From NCBI GenBank assembly GCA_946803715.1, contig CAMPET010000064.1, positions 280,767 to 291,362 of the forward strand: a stretch of 10,596 nucleotides of DNA. The letters run 5' to 3'. The stretch comes from Beroe ovata. Lineage: Eukaryota; Ctenophora; Nuda; Beroida; Beroidae. The notes below the pieces were generated by a model. That model was not told the origin of the DNA, ran no database searches, and saw only the letters and a program-made list of their open reading frames with translations. Positions 1 through 7,640 of this stretch are shown here, piece by piece; positions within the stretch are counted from its first letter, which is position 1, and each line of letters opens with the position of its first letter. The translations under genes and the position numbers were made by a program.

Positions 1-269
1 ACACACAAGTGTGACGGTCAGTGTGTTTAAACCTTTAAACATGGCATCGCGTGATAATATCTTTATAACAGATATCATCAACACTTCTCACAACTACTAC
101 ACAACAGAATGTGGGTATCATAGTGGAGACCAGAAATGACACTGACTACCAACAGCAAGAGTTAGGACGCAAATAAATGCACTTTTTTCCATTATTCCGA
201 CTGTAGAATTTCCCCTAACTATCCCACCTCACGAAACAAAACAATGGGATCCCATAATATTCCCCTCAC
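1..269 (-). other. Abi intron 4 (start), no further exon recognised
   Basis: The intron begins with GTGAGG at 269. Toward the left edge a branch-point-like CTAAC and a TAG acceptor-like site occur near 148-165. Translation after that acceptor in the required phase soon meets a stop and does not resemble Abi. I therefore treat the whole stretch as intron, with the next exon outside the window. Confidence 0.5.
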
Positions 270-2233
270 CTCTACTACTAGGAACTCCATTAGTGTTGTG
301 TGGAGTATACATCTGTCCTCTGCTGGGGTCACGTGTCATCATAACATCACGAGTCATCATAACATCGCGTGTCATCCCCTTCTCTCCTCTGCTGATGATA
401 TGATTGATATTCTGGCTCTGGTAGAACGCTACTGGTCTCGGTTCATTGGGAATCACAACCCCGTGACCCATGTTATCCAGTCCCGATAGATCGATTGGCT
501 TCCTGACGTGTTTTTTGCCATCTTTGTTTATAGTCTGATGAAAGAACATTCGTTACACACTGAGACTAATTCATAACTGTAGGCTGCAAGATTCGAAGTT
601 GAGGTACAAACCTTATTTTGAACCACTTTGTGTTGTCTTTGAACAGATATTGTTATACCAAGAGATTTGACCTTCTCCTTTGATTCATAGTTCTGGATAT
701 TTTCAAAATCCTGATGGATATCAAACGTGATCCTAAATGAACTGGCATTAATTCTATTCTTGCCCTGGCCAGGGCGGAAGCCCCTTGCACATCACCTAGC
801 TCATCGTGAAATCGAGAAAAATTCTAATTTCTTCTCAGATGTTAGTAGGTATAGGTTAGAAGTCACTTGGCAACAGCTGCTCAGGTAGGGCCAAAATTCG
901 ACCGGGAATCGATTCAGCGTCCAAAGACACATGGCAATGCGTAGAATTTGCATGGAAATGGGACAAAAAATTCTTACGAGTTTCTGTTAAACTTCCGAGT
1001 ATCGGTTAAAGTGAAATGAGTGAGTCCACACTTATATATTCCGATTTCGAGAGTCACGAATGAGGACTTTACTGGCACTGGCGACACAATTTTCCACCAA
1101 ATCATCTCTCCTACCCTCACATTACAAGAATTAGCCGTCATTGCACTCATTTGAAGTTTATACTTGCCGTGAAACCACGCCCAAATGACGATTTCAAATC
1201 CGTATAAATTTTCGGGCTAGCTCATTGGGAAATGGAGGAAAATTCTAATTTCTTCTCAGATGTAAGAAGTCACCTGAAAAACGTCAAACAGCTCCTCTAG
1301 AAAGCGAGATGGAAGTCATAAAGGGCTAAAATTCGACCAGGAATCGATTCAGCAGTGAAGAATAGACGTCAAAAGATTTTTTCATGTCTAAATACAATGC
1401 AAAGGTGAATCACGCATGTTTTCAGCTTACGTGGATGTTTAGTAGAAATTAGGAAATTCAACTTGATTATGTTGAAATGAGTTCAAATACTGCCAATTCT
1501 CATGCCAATAGACCTAATATTGCAGTTATATTGCAGGAATCTACAGTTATATTGTCTGACTTAGTTTTCACACTTATATTGAGCACAAACCTGCTGGATA
1601 CAATGAAGTTGATGATTGATGTGTTCCAGGCGACCATTATGAGCATTTAGCAACTGGGACAAGTTTGTTGATAGCTTGGTGAGCCGATGAGACACATTTA
1701 CCAAAGACTGCACCACGTAGCCCTTACTTTGGTCAAAAACAGCCTGAAGCAATTATTTACAAATAACAGATCAAAAGATTGATGAATACTGTACTTGCAT
1801 TATATAACACTAGGGGTCCTGTTCAGGGTGTGTGCTGAATACCAAAATGCATTAGTGGTCAGTGGAGGGAAACCACCCAGAATTAACCGTACACCACCAA
1901 AAAAAATTCACGAAGAAAATGCAACAGCCCAGAAATGACTAACAACACACACACAGTTGTCTACACTTGTATCCATAGCAATGTGTATTTACCTTCAGAA
2001 CTTGTACATGCATTTTGTGTGATGTAGATTCAACATAGAACATTAAAACAGAATTTGCCAGATATAGATAGGTAAGATCAAACCTGCTGGTCCTGACATG
2101 TAAGAAAGCTCTGTTCACAGTATTTAGCAAGTTGTTCAAGGTTCACAGAACTTTCTTGCAGCTCTCTCCTTGTATTAAGGACCTCATCATTATACAACTG
2201 TTCTGCTTCATCATGCATTGCAGAATTCTCCAT
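270..2233 (-). CDS. ABI: Abl interactor (Abi), N-terminal part, four exons
   Basis: Coding exons on the minus strand are 2233-2084, 1743-1591, 692-612 and 534-270. They give 216 codons plus one base, and the gene continues past the left edge. Abi is a subunit of the WAVE regulatory complex and controls Arp2/3-driven actin assembly in the cytoplasm. Seen: a helical N-terminus (residues 1-101) with LEQLAKYCEQSF and KGYVVQSLVNV, which align with the ABI1 stretches around VADYCENNY and KAYTTQSLASV. Then SKEKVKSLG matches the start of the Abi homeo-domain-homologous region, and VRKPIDLSGLDNMGHGV (138-154) matches its hallmark RKPIDYTVLDDVGHGV. The first three exons are 150, 153 and 81 nt, all phase 0, and the fourth ends in phase 1 at an AG|GTGAGG donor. 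An in-frame TGA lies 9 nt before the ATG, which supports this start. The proline-rich part and SH3 domain would lie outside the window. Identity rests on motif order; overall similarity to vertebrate ABI is modest. Confidence 0.85.
333..377 (-). repeat. 18-bp in-frame coding repeat in Abi exon 4
   Basis: About two and a half copies of an 18-bp unit encode MTRDVM, MTRDVM and MTRD (Abi residues 182-197). The unit length is a multiple of three, so copy changes keep the reading frame. It lies just after the homeo-domain-homologous region, where Abi proteins become low-complexity. Confidence 0.8.
795..918 (+). repeat. Dispersed repeat, copy 1 (Abi intron 2)
   Basis: Begins CTAGCTCAT, carries AATTCTAATTTCTTCTCAGA and AGAAGTCAC, and ends with a block reading AAAATTCGACC-GGAATCGATTCAGC with one substitution relative to copy 2. 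The order of blocks is the same as in 1217-1353. It looks like a piece of a short non-coding transposable element; no open frame or termini were identified. Confidence 0.7.
1217..1353 (+). repeat. Dispersed repeat, copy 2 (Abi intron 2)
   Basis: Same orientation and same ordered blocks as 795-918, with about 13 extra bases in the middle. The starts of the two copies are 422 bp apart, so this is either a segmental duplication within the intron or two insertions of one element. Confidence 0.7.
1744..2083 (-). other. Abi intron 1
   Basis: 340 nt from GTTTGA (after CAGCAG) to TTGCTTCAG, joining codons in phase 0. AT-rich, with an A8 run near 1900. No repeat family or gene was recognised inside. 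Confidence 0.7.
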
Positions 2234-2250
2234 CAGCCATCACACTTCAT
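2233..2250 (-). promoter_or_regulatory. Minimal upstream ORF overlapping the Abi start codon
   Basis: A five-codon upstream frame (ATG at 2250-2248) ends at TGA 2235-2233, and the A of that stop is also the A of the Abi ATG (TGATG). A TAG|G acceptor-like site lies just upstream near 2256, so a 5'-UTR intron is possible. Whether the transcript includes this ATG is not known. Confidence 0.4.
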
Positions 2251-2666
2251 CCTACAGGATAAGCAGAAATTCAATAGTCTGTAAATGGATTGATTTCAAT
2301 TCAGAAATCAGTTTGAAATGTAGATACCATCTTGGAATGCAATGTACAATATTTCTACCACGACCTAATTTTGAGTAATACTCAAGTCAAATTAACATCC
2401 TGGACAACGTGATTTGAACTTTCGAATTCAGTTCACTGACTTTCCTTTTGATCTTGCCTGACCATATTCATTGACTAAGCTTTTGCTTTGCTTGCTTGAG
2501 CAAGGCCTGTATAGCATCACCAGTCAATTCTGGTCCATCTCAGGACCATAGGGCATAGTAAGGGAAATTTTCTTTCTCAGTAAATGGAAAAAAGATGCCA
2601 TAAAGATATCAATTGTTGAGAAACAAGACAAGATGAGATAACAGTAAGATGAGATAACAATAATTA

Positions 2667-2753
2667 TGGTATTGAACCAACACTATTCACATAGGCATTC
2701 AAAACAGCTTGAATTTTTTGAATGCCTTTGTGACTAGTGATGATTCAATACCA
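2667..2753. repeat. Near-perfect 38-bp inverted repeat, 11-nt loop
   Basis: The left arm 2667-2704 and right arm 2716-2753 match at 34 of 38 positions, with mismatches at arm positions 11, 14, 20 and 26. The stem can be prolonged outward through AATTAT with a 2-nt bulge. The RNA from either strand would fold into an 87-nt hairpin; on the minus strand one mismatch becomes a G-U pair. Length and scattered mismatches resemble a microRNA precursor, but a foldback or MITE remnant is equally possible. Confidence 0.85.
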
Positions 2754-2763
2754 GATAATTGGC

Positions 2764-2814
2764 TGTCGATAATAGCCCCCTTCGAGAATTTCCTTGCACG
2801 TGCGCAAATTATTC
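2764..2814 (+). repeat. CCC-TCGAGAAT repeat, copy a
   Basis: Contains GATAATAGCCCCCTTCGAGA, a CG-rich centre (TTGCACGTGCGCAA) and AAATTATTCT. GAGAAT and ATTCT at the two sides can pair around the TTGC/GCAA stem. Most diverged of the three direct copies. Confidence 0.7.
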
Positions 2815-2837
2815 TGGAAATTTTTTGTAATTTTGGC

Positions 2838-2894
2838 GATTGATAATAGACCCTGTCGAGAATATCGTTCATCGTTGCGCGGGCAACTTATTCT
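2838..2894 (+). repeat. CCC-TCGAGAAT repeat, copy b
   Basis: GATTGATAATAGACCCTGTC followed by GAGAATATC, then GTTGCGCGGGCAAC (a stem) and TTATTCTC. Same order of blocks as copies a and c, 74 bp downstream of copy a. Confidence 0.75.
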
Positions 2895-2904
2895 CAAACT
2901 AGTC

Positions 2905-3125
2905 GGGTGTCACCCAGCGCGGGGTTTTGCTTCGCTTTTCGCGCGCACCACTGACGCTCAACCTTGAACCTGGCTTTGCTGAATTGCTGACGCTCGACGC
3001 TTTGCGACTCGCGTTGGACGGCCTATATAGTATTACATTGCAAATCGCCTGTCGCGAGTATAGAGACTGCAACTGTTGGATGCGCGGCACGGCACGAGCT
3101 TATTCTGAGCGGCGCGGCTCTTAAG
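2905..3125. other. GC-rich island within AT-rich DNA
   Basis: About 220 bp rich in CG dinucleotides and GCGC strings, framed by repeat copies b and c. It includes a TATATAG near 3023-3030. Open frames cross it on both strands but end at random and resemble no known protein. It may be the body of a small transposable element. Confidence 0.5.
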
Positions 3126-3220
3126 CTTCATCAGCTTGCGGCATCAGTGCAATAGTGCATCAGCGACATGTAGCATCGCCATGAGACAATCGCAGACTTA
3201 GAGTGTGGAGTGTCGATGAT

Positions 3221-3279
3221 ATTGATTATGATAGACCCTGTCGAGAATTTCACTGCGCGCGCACCGCAAATATATTCTT
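3221..3279 (+). repeat. CCC-TCGAGAAT repeat, copy c
   Basis: ATTGATTATGATAGACCCTG then TCGAGAATTTC, a GCGCGCGC run and CGCAAATATATTCTT. The 19-base core AGACCCTGTCGAGAATTTC differs from copies b and d at one position each. Confidence 0.75.
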
Positions 3280-3398
3280 AATCTTTCTCTTAGTCTTAGA
3301 CAATCACAATTTTGAAATCATTCTTAGACAAATTCAAAATTATTTTCGCAAATTATTCTCCCTGGGGCGGCTCGCATCAGATCATGTCAGCGGCTTAG

Positions 3399-3428
3399 CA
3401 TCGCCAAGCAAATCATCGCCAAGCAAAT
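3399..3428 (+). repeat. 15-bp tandem duplication
   Basis: Two adjacent identical copies of CATCGCCAAGCAAAT. Part of the same repeat-rich block; a further CGCAAATTATTCTC end-like piece lies just before it near 3348-3361. Confidence 0.8.
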
Positions 3429-3575
3429 CAGATAGATATCTGACAGTGACACTGACATGACATCTGTTTCATTCGTGTTCATCATGATTCTTGATCTTGC
3501 TGCAGGTTTCCTCTAGCTCTGCCCATTTTTCCTAATTCGAATTGCCTGTCAGATGAAATTCACTTGTTATGTCTG

Positions 3576-3610
3576 GCGGCATCCGCCTGCGAAATTCTCG
3601 AAAGGGTCTT
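3576..3610 (-). repeat. CCC-TCGAGAAT repeat, copy d, inverted
   Basis: On the minus strand this reads AAGACCCTTTCGAGAATTTC followed by GCAGGCGG. It is the only copy in the opposite orientation and could form the opposite terminus of an element that begins at copy a, b or c. Confidence 0.7.
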
Positions 3611-3825
3611 GCAACTGCAGGGCCAGGCTTTTTTCTCTGTCCGGTGTTGTCTTATAGTTTTAGTTTTACCTTAAAATTTGATGATTGATGTTTAACTTTA
3701 AAGTTCTTTACCATTTACGCTGATAGGAACTCTTTGGCAAATTTCTTTCAAATTCTACTATTCTAGAGCTATCACTTGTCATTAGAATTAGATTCAGAAT
3801 GTCATTCTTATCTAACTCTAAGAAT

Positions 3826-3831
3826 TTTATT
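3826..3831 (-). terminator. Candidate BHMT poly(A) signal AATAAA
   Basis: Canonical hexamer on the minus strand about 450 nt beyond the BHMT stop. A closer variant AATATA is at 4118-4113. Neither is supported by anything but the hexamer. Confidence 0.3.
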
Positions 3832-4279
3832 TTGACTCAAAGTATCAGGTGAAGTACAACTGTGCGACTGGATCAGGATGGACAGTCCATTTTACTCACT
3901 TTCAGCTGATATGTTCAATGCTTGAGTTGAAGTGGAATTGCGATTATGAGGTCCGATGAACGGAAGATGGCGGGCCATACTACAGGAAAGTGAAGGCAGT
4001 TTTGGTTATGGTATAATCTTCAATCTTGCGTCAAACAATACATTAGCATAGTATCCGAAAAGTTCAATTTTCAAATTAGAAATAACATTATGTAAAATAA
4101 ATTTTAGTGATATATATTCTGTATTCAACACTTCCGATAGTATTAGTACATTAAAGAATAGCTAGTTGATTAACCAGTTCATTACTTGGTAGATATTCTG
4201 AAGATGACAAAATTCGAAGTTCGCTCCATCTTCAGTGGCGACTATTAATAGAGTCCATATCTCTCACGCCATCCTGCAC

Positions 4280-6924
4280 CTAAGAAGAGGACTTCCCGAT
4301 GCCAGACTTGAAATCATGTCCCTTCTTCAGCTCATCCTGAGTAGTCGTGTGCTCGTGCTGTTTTACCAAATCATGGCCGGCTGTCACCCCCCATTGGTCG
4401 GGCCTGCTAAACGCACAGGAATGAGGTCGGCCAGTCCCGGGCTCCAGGTTTTCCCAGTACTCCCTGCTCGCTCGAGCACGAACCTGCGGTGCATATGCAT
4501 ACAATAGTCTATAGGGGTGCATGTAGTCTTTATTAAGGGGATGGAAATATGGGGAGGGGGCAGCAGTAAGACGCTGCTCCAACACACTTACCCATGGTTT
4601 TGTGTGTTTCTCGAGGCATTTTCCCCAGCTGATACACGCTACCGGTGCCCATCCACCCCTCTCCTGTATCAATTCCTCGCTCAGAGCACGGATATGATAC
4701 GGCTCAAAACCACAGCACCCTCCAATGAACCTGATTCCTGATGGGGAAACACTACTGTTAACAATACTGTTAACCACACTGTTAACACTACTGTTAACAA
4801 TACTGTTGACAATACTGTGAACAATGACTGTTAACAATACTGTAAACAATACTGTGAACAATGACTGTTGACAATACTGTTAACCACACTGTTAACAATA
4901 CTGTTGACAACAATGTTAAAAATACTGTCAACAATTATGTTAACAATACTGTTAACAATACTGTGAACAATACTGTGAACAATACTGTTGACAATACTGT
5001 TAACAATACTGTTGACAATACTGTTAACCACACTGTTAACAGTACTGTGAACAATACTGTTGACAATACTGTTAACAATACTGTGAACAATACTGTTGAC
5101 AATACCGTTAACAATACTGTGAACAATGACTGTTAACCACACTGTTAACTATGACTGTTAATAATACTGTGAACAACACTGTTAACATAAGTCATATTGG
5201 TAGCAAGCATCTGACAGTGTTAATTGTTAACCGGCATCTCGGACGCTCACGGCAATTACCTGCTTCGTAATCAAGTGTAATCACGTGAAATCACGTACCT
5301 GCTTCGTAAGCTTCACGAGCATATCTGTGCATCTCGAAACGGGTGCAGACTCTGGGTTCCAGAGCGAAGGGAAACTCGGGGAGGTCAATGAATCCCTGGA
5401 CACTTGCATCTGGCGTCATGTATGCCAGTGGTTGGATCATGAAGTGAGTCTGGGCGAGGAGGAGAGTAGATTAGTCGTCATGGTGTTGTCAAAATGGACA
5501 TAGTTGCCATGGTGATGTCATGGGACTGACCTTGTCAAAGCCCGCTTCACGGACAGCAGTAATCATCTTCTTCACTCCCTCCAGACATCTGAATGGGTCA
5601 AAGTGGCAGTTGATGCCCACAACATCAGCGCCTGCCTTGGCCAGTCTCACGCCACATTCCCCAGTGGGAACTCCATGGACATCGCTATTCTCATTGATAC
5701 ACAGACTGGCAGCAATCGGACAGCCGGGCATGAACTCTTTGACAGCCTCGATATGCCACTCTGCTTCCTCAACGTGCTCGTAATACTGGGGGGGAAGAGT
5801 GTGTGTGGGGAGTGTGTTACAGGAAAAATAGTGGAGACACAAGTGTAACACAAGTGGTGTAACACAGGTGGTGTAACACAAGTGGTGTAACACAGGTGGT
5901 GTAACACAAGTGGTGTAACACAGGTGGTGTAACACAGGTGGTGTAACACAAGTGGTGTAACACAAGTGGTGTAACACAAGTGGTGTAACACAGATGGTGT
6001 AACATAACGATTAACGAGGAGGGAAATGTAGCACAAGGGAAGAGGAGAGAGAGAGGGGGATCACATGGGACTCACCTCGCAGATCATGAGATCCACTTCG
6101 TGCTCCTTGAACACCTCCAACTGTTTCTTCACCTCCTCCTTCACCACGTCCTTGCTAACGGCAGTGAGATAGGTGGGTGTCTGTGACAAGCCCCCTGCCA
6201 CCAATCCCCCCGCTGGTTTGGTCAGACTCTTAACCAGCTTGCACGCTGCATCATTGATGCCCCGCACACCGTGCTGGCCCGCTGAGTGGCCCCTGTTCTT
6301 CAACTTGTCATCACTAGCGTAGAATGTGAACGCTTGGCATACGTCACTGCCTGCTCTGATAAATTCTCTGTGCAGCTGTGCCACCGCCTGAGAGGAGGGA
6401 GTGAGCGAGGGGAGAGAGGGCATAAGAGAGGGAGACAACCAGATGAGAATTACCCTGCCCCACTTACCTCTGGGTTCTCAATGACTGCCTCAGGGGTCCA
6501 CGGACCCGCTTCAACGTAACCACGCTTCTCCAACGCGAACACAAAACCTCCATCTCCAATAACAGGTCCCTTGTCCAGCCTCTCCAAGAATCCCTGCAAT
6601 TGGTGAATATGTATGTAACGTGATATTACCCGTGTTATCGATTGTGAATATTTGGCCAAGTGCCAGAGAAAAGACAGCAGCTTCTTGGCTTCTTTCCAAG
6701 TAGCGCACTACAATGGAACCCCCATCAATCTGATGAACCACCCTGACTTTATTAGACAATACAGCTCAACTACGACTGTAATACCCCGGCACTTGCTGAT
6801 GGAACCCCACAACATGACAACAACATGTCATCATTCTGAGGGAACCCCCCTCCCCACTAGGGGAAATGGGGCTGAACCCCCCCAACCCCCCCTCACTAGG
6901 ACTTACACCAGTGGGTCGGGACAT
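4280..6924 (-). CDS. BHMT: Betaine-homocysteine S-methyltransferase, complete, seven exons
   Basis: Exons (minus strand): 6924-6907, 6593-6468, 6387-6076, 5785-5531, 5449-5299, 4737-4592 and 4483-4280, giving 403 residues (vertebrate BHMT is about 406). The cytosolic zinc enzyme moves a methyl group from betaine to homocysteine, yielding methionine and dimethylglycine. Seen: [17 protein letters not shown] (from residue 17, with the GDGG aspartate D20), GPWTPEA (W38), TFTFYAS, and E152-Y153 at an exon junction, equivalent to the substrate-binding E159-Y160 of human BHMT. The three zinc ligands are present: C212 in NCHFDP, and C295-C296 in GGCCGFEP. The C-terminal EYWENL and WGVT segments are also kept. 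The first exon codes only MSRPTG. It was chosen because its GTAAGT donor and phase 0 fit the acceptor at 6594 and the length matches the family. All introns are GT-AG. No missing key residue was found, so a working enzyme is expected. Confidence 0.95.
4484..4591 (-). other. BHMT intron 6, frame-preserving and stop-free
   Basis: 108 nt with GTAAGT donor and CCGCAG acceptor. It has no in-frame stop, so reading through it would add exactly 36 residues between W336 and V337 (HTKPW|VRARA). Family alignment shows no insert there, so it is called an intron. Confidence 0.88.
4750..5188 (+). repeat. 12-bp minisatellite in BHMT intron 5
   Basis: About 36 imperfect copies of ACAATACTGTTA. Variant positions give GTTAAC, GTGAAC or GTTGAC, and AATACT, CACACT or AATGACT. 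Four 13-bp units containing ATGACTG interrupt the period. Because 12 is a multiple of three the array is open in several frames, which yields a false TVNNTVDN-type reading; it is intronic. It ends 12 nt from the intron's 3' splice site. Confidence 0.95.
5257..5309 (-). repeat. 39-bp-spaced duplication of a 5' splice site
   Basis: On the minus strand the 14-mer TTACGAAGCAGGTA occurs at 5309-5296 (the exon 5 donor) and again at 5270-5257. Each copy includes the last exon bases and the GT of a donor. Confidence 0.85.
5843..6006 (+). repeat. 14-bp minisatellite in BHMT intron 3
   Basis: Eleven full copies of GTGTAACACARGTG (R is A or G) plus a partial twelfth. The A/G choice partly alternates, suggesting expansion in two-unit steps. 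It lies in the 290-nt intron between exons 3 and 4. It happens to be open on the minus strand, giving a false CYTTCVTP repeat peptide. Confidence 0.95.
6594..6906 (-). other. BHMT intron 1
   Basis: 313 nt with GTAAGT donor at 6906 and ATTGCAG acceptor. It contains C-rich runs at 6845-6895 with two ACTAGG blocks, and AT-rich DNA near the acceptor. No second alternative coding exon was recognised. Confidence 0.75.
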
Positions 6925-7006
6925 GTCGAGCGCGTCTGTGTGTCGAAAGAGGAAGAGTGAAACGAAAGTGAGCTGCAAGTAATGAGCGGACTATACCACC
7001 ACCCCC

Positions 7007-7015
7007 CTTATAAAT
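7007..7015 (-). promoter_or_regulatory. TATA-like box of BHMT
   Basis: The minus strand reads TTTATAAGG about 85 nt before the BHMT ATG. A TCATTAC initiator-like sequence at 6985-6979 lies about 30 nt downstream, the usual TATA-to-start distance. This predicts a 5' UTR of roughly 55-60 nt. The CT/GA-rich hairpin lies directly upstream. Confidence 0.45.
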
Positions 7016-7059
7016 CAGATAGCTGCGTAACCTGTTTACTACTCCAAACCGGTTTACCT

Positions 7060-7099
7060 TCTCTCTCTCTCTCTACACCACTCAGTGAGAGAGAGAGAT
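7060..7099. repeat. CT/GA inverted microsatellite
   Basis: A (TC)n run at 7060-7073 and a (GA)n run at 7086-7098 can pair around a short loop. Polypurine-polypyrimidine tracts like this are common near animal promoters (GAGA-type), but no function is shown here. Confidence 0.7.
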
Positions 7100-7399
7100 C
7101 ACGAAAGATAAGATTATGTGTTACAATGGGGGGGCCAAGTCTAATTTTGGGCAGTTTTTGGTAATGCTGGGCAACAAAATTTTTTCAAATTTCAAAAGGA
7201 GGGTAAATTTAAACATTTTTTTCTTGGCATTTACTAACTTTTAGACATATAAAGAGGCTGATATCGGATCAAATCAAAGTGCACTTTTGTCCAATTTTTG
7301 AAAATGAGGGTAAAGTTGGACATGATTGCCAAAAATTAGACTTGCCACCCCCCTACATGTGTGTGAAAGAGATCACAAAAGATAAGATTGTGTTAAAAT
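7095..7399 (+). repeat. Direct repeats of about 31 bp flanking the MITE-like element
   Basis: GAGATCACGAAAGATAAGAT at 7095 recurs as GAGATCACAAAAGATAAGAT at 7369, each followed by a GTGTTA(C/A)AAT stretch. The repeats run over 7095-7127 and 7369-7399 and directly bracket the inverted-repeat element. Confidence 0.8.
7128..7353. mobile_element. MITE-like element with 25-bp terminal inverted repeats
   Basis: The left end GGGGGGGCCAAGTCTAATTT (7128 onward) and the reverse complement of the right end, GGGGGGTGGCAAGTCTAATT, match through about 25 bp apart from small gaps. The 226-bp body is AT-rich and non-coding. TACA occurs at 7354-7357 beside the right end and at 7122-7125, two bases from the left end, so a 4-bp target duplication is possible but not clean. 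Transposase family not assigned. Confidence 0.65.
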
Positions 7400-7640
7400 A
7401 CGTGGCAACAGCTGGTTAGTTTTCTAGAGAAAAGAGAGAGAGATAATGTGTTTAAACGTTTTCCTGGTTGTGGAAATTTCAATCACAATTTCATCTAATT
7501 TCATCTGCTGAACGGGAAATGAGAATCGCGTATGTCAAATAATGGAGAATTTACACGGGGTACAAGGTAACAACACATAGGGACCAGTGTTTTCAGACAC
7601 AACAATTCTGTGAGCGTCAGGTTATTGATGTGAACAAAAG

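Larger units (their letters stand above)
693..1590 (-). other. Abi intron 2 with a duplicated repeat
   Basis: This 898-nt intron starts with GTTTGT after CAG and ends in ATCCAG. It is the longest intron in the window and contains the two direct copies at 795-918 and 1217-1353. No coding similarity was seen on either strand. Confidence 0.7.
2251..4279. other. Intergenic region between Abi 5' end and BHMT 3' end
   Basis: No gene was supported on either strand over about 2 kb. It would hold the Abi promoter (no clear TATA box seen) and the BHMT 3' UTR. It contains a long hairpin, a repeat family, a GC-rich island and AT-rich unique DNA from about 3650 to 4230. Confidence 0.6.

Noticed and set aside
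1-150. Fifth Abi exon after the TAG acceptor-like site
   Set aside because: The required phase gives a stop soon after and no Abi-like proline-rich sequence.
1939-2139. Minus-strand ORF overlapping Abi exon 1
   Set aside because: Out of frame with the conserved LEQLAKYCEQSF reading and mostly intronic.
2899-3124. ORFs on both strands across the GC-rich island
   Set aside because: Open only because the region is GC-rich and lacks stops; no similarity to transposase or other proteins seen.
4861-5136. Open frames reading TVNNTVDN repeats on both strands
   Set aside because: They are the 12-bp minisatellite in a BHMT intron; period three by length only, no other coding signal.
4750-5188. CRISPR-like array
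   Set aside because: No spacers: units are contiguous, short and degenerate, in an animal intron.
5817-6036. Cysteine/threonine-rich repeat protein (CYTTCVTP)
   Set aside because: Produced by the 14-bp minisatellite between two conserved BHMT exons with clean splice sites.
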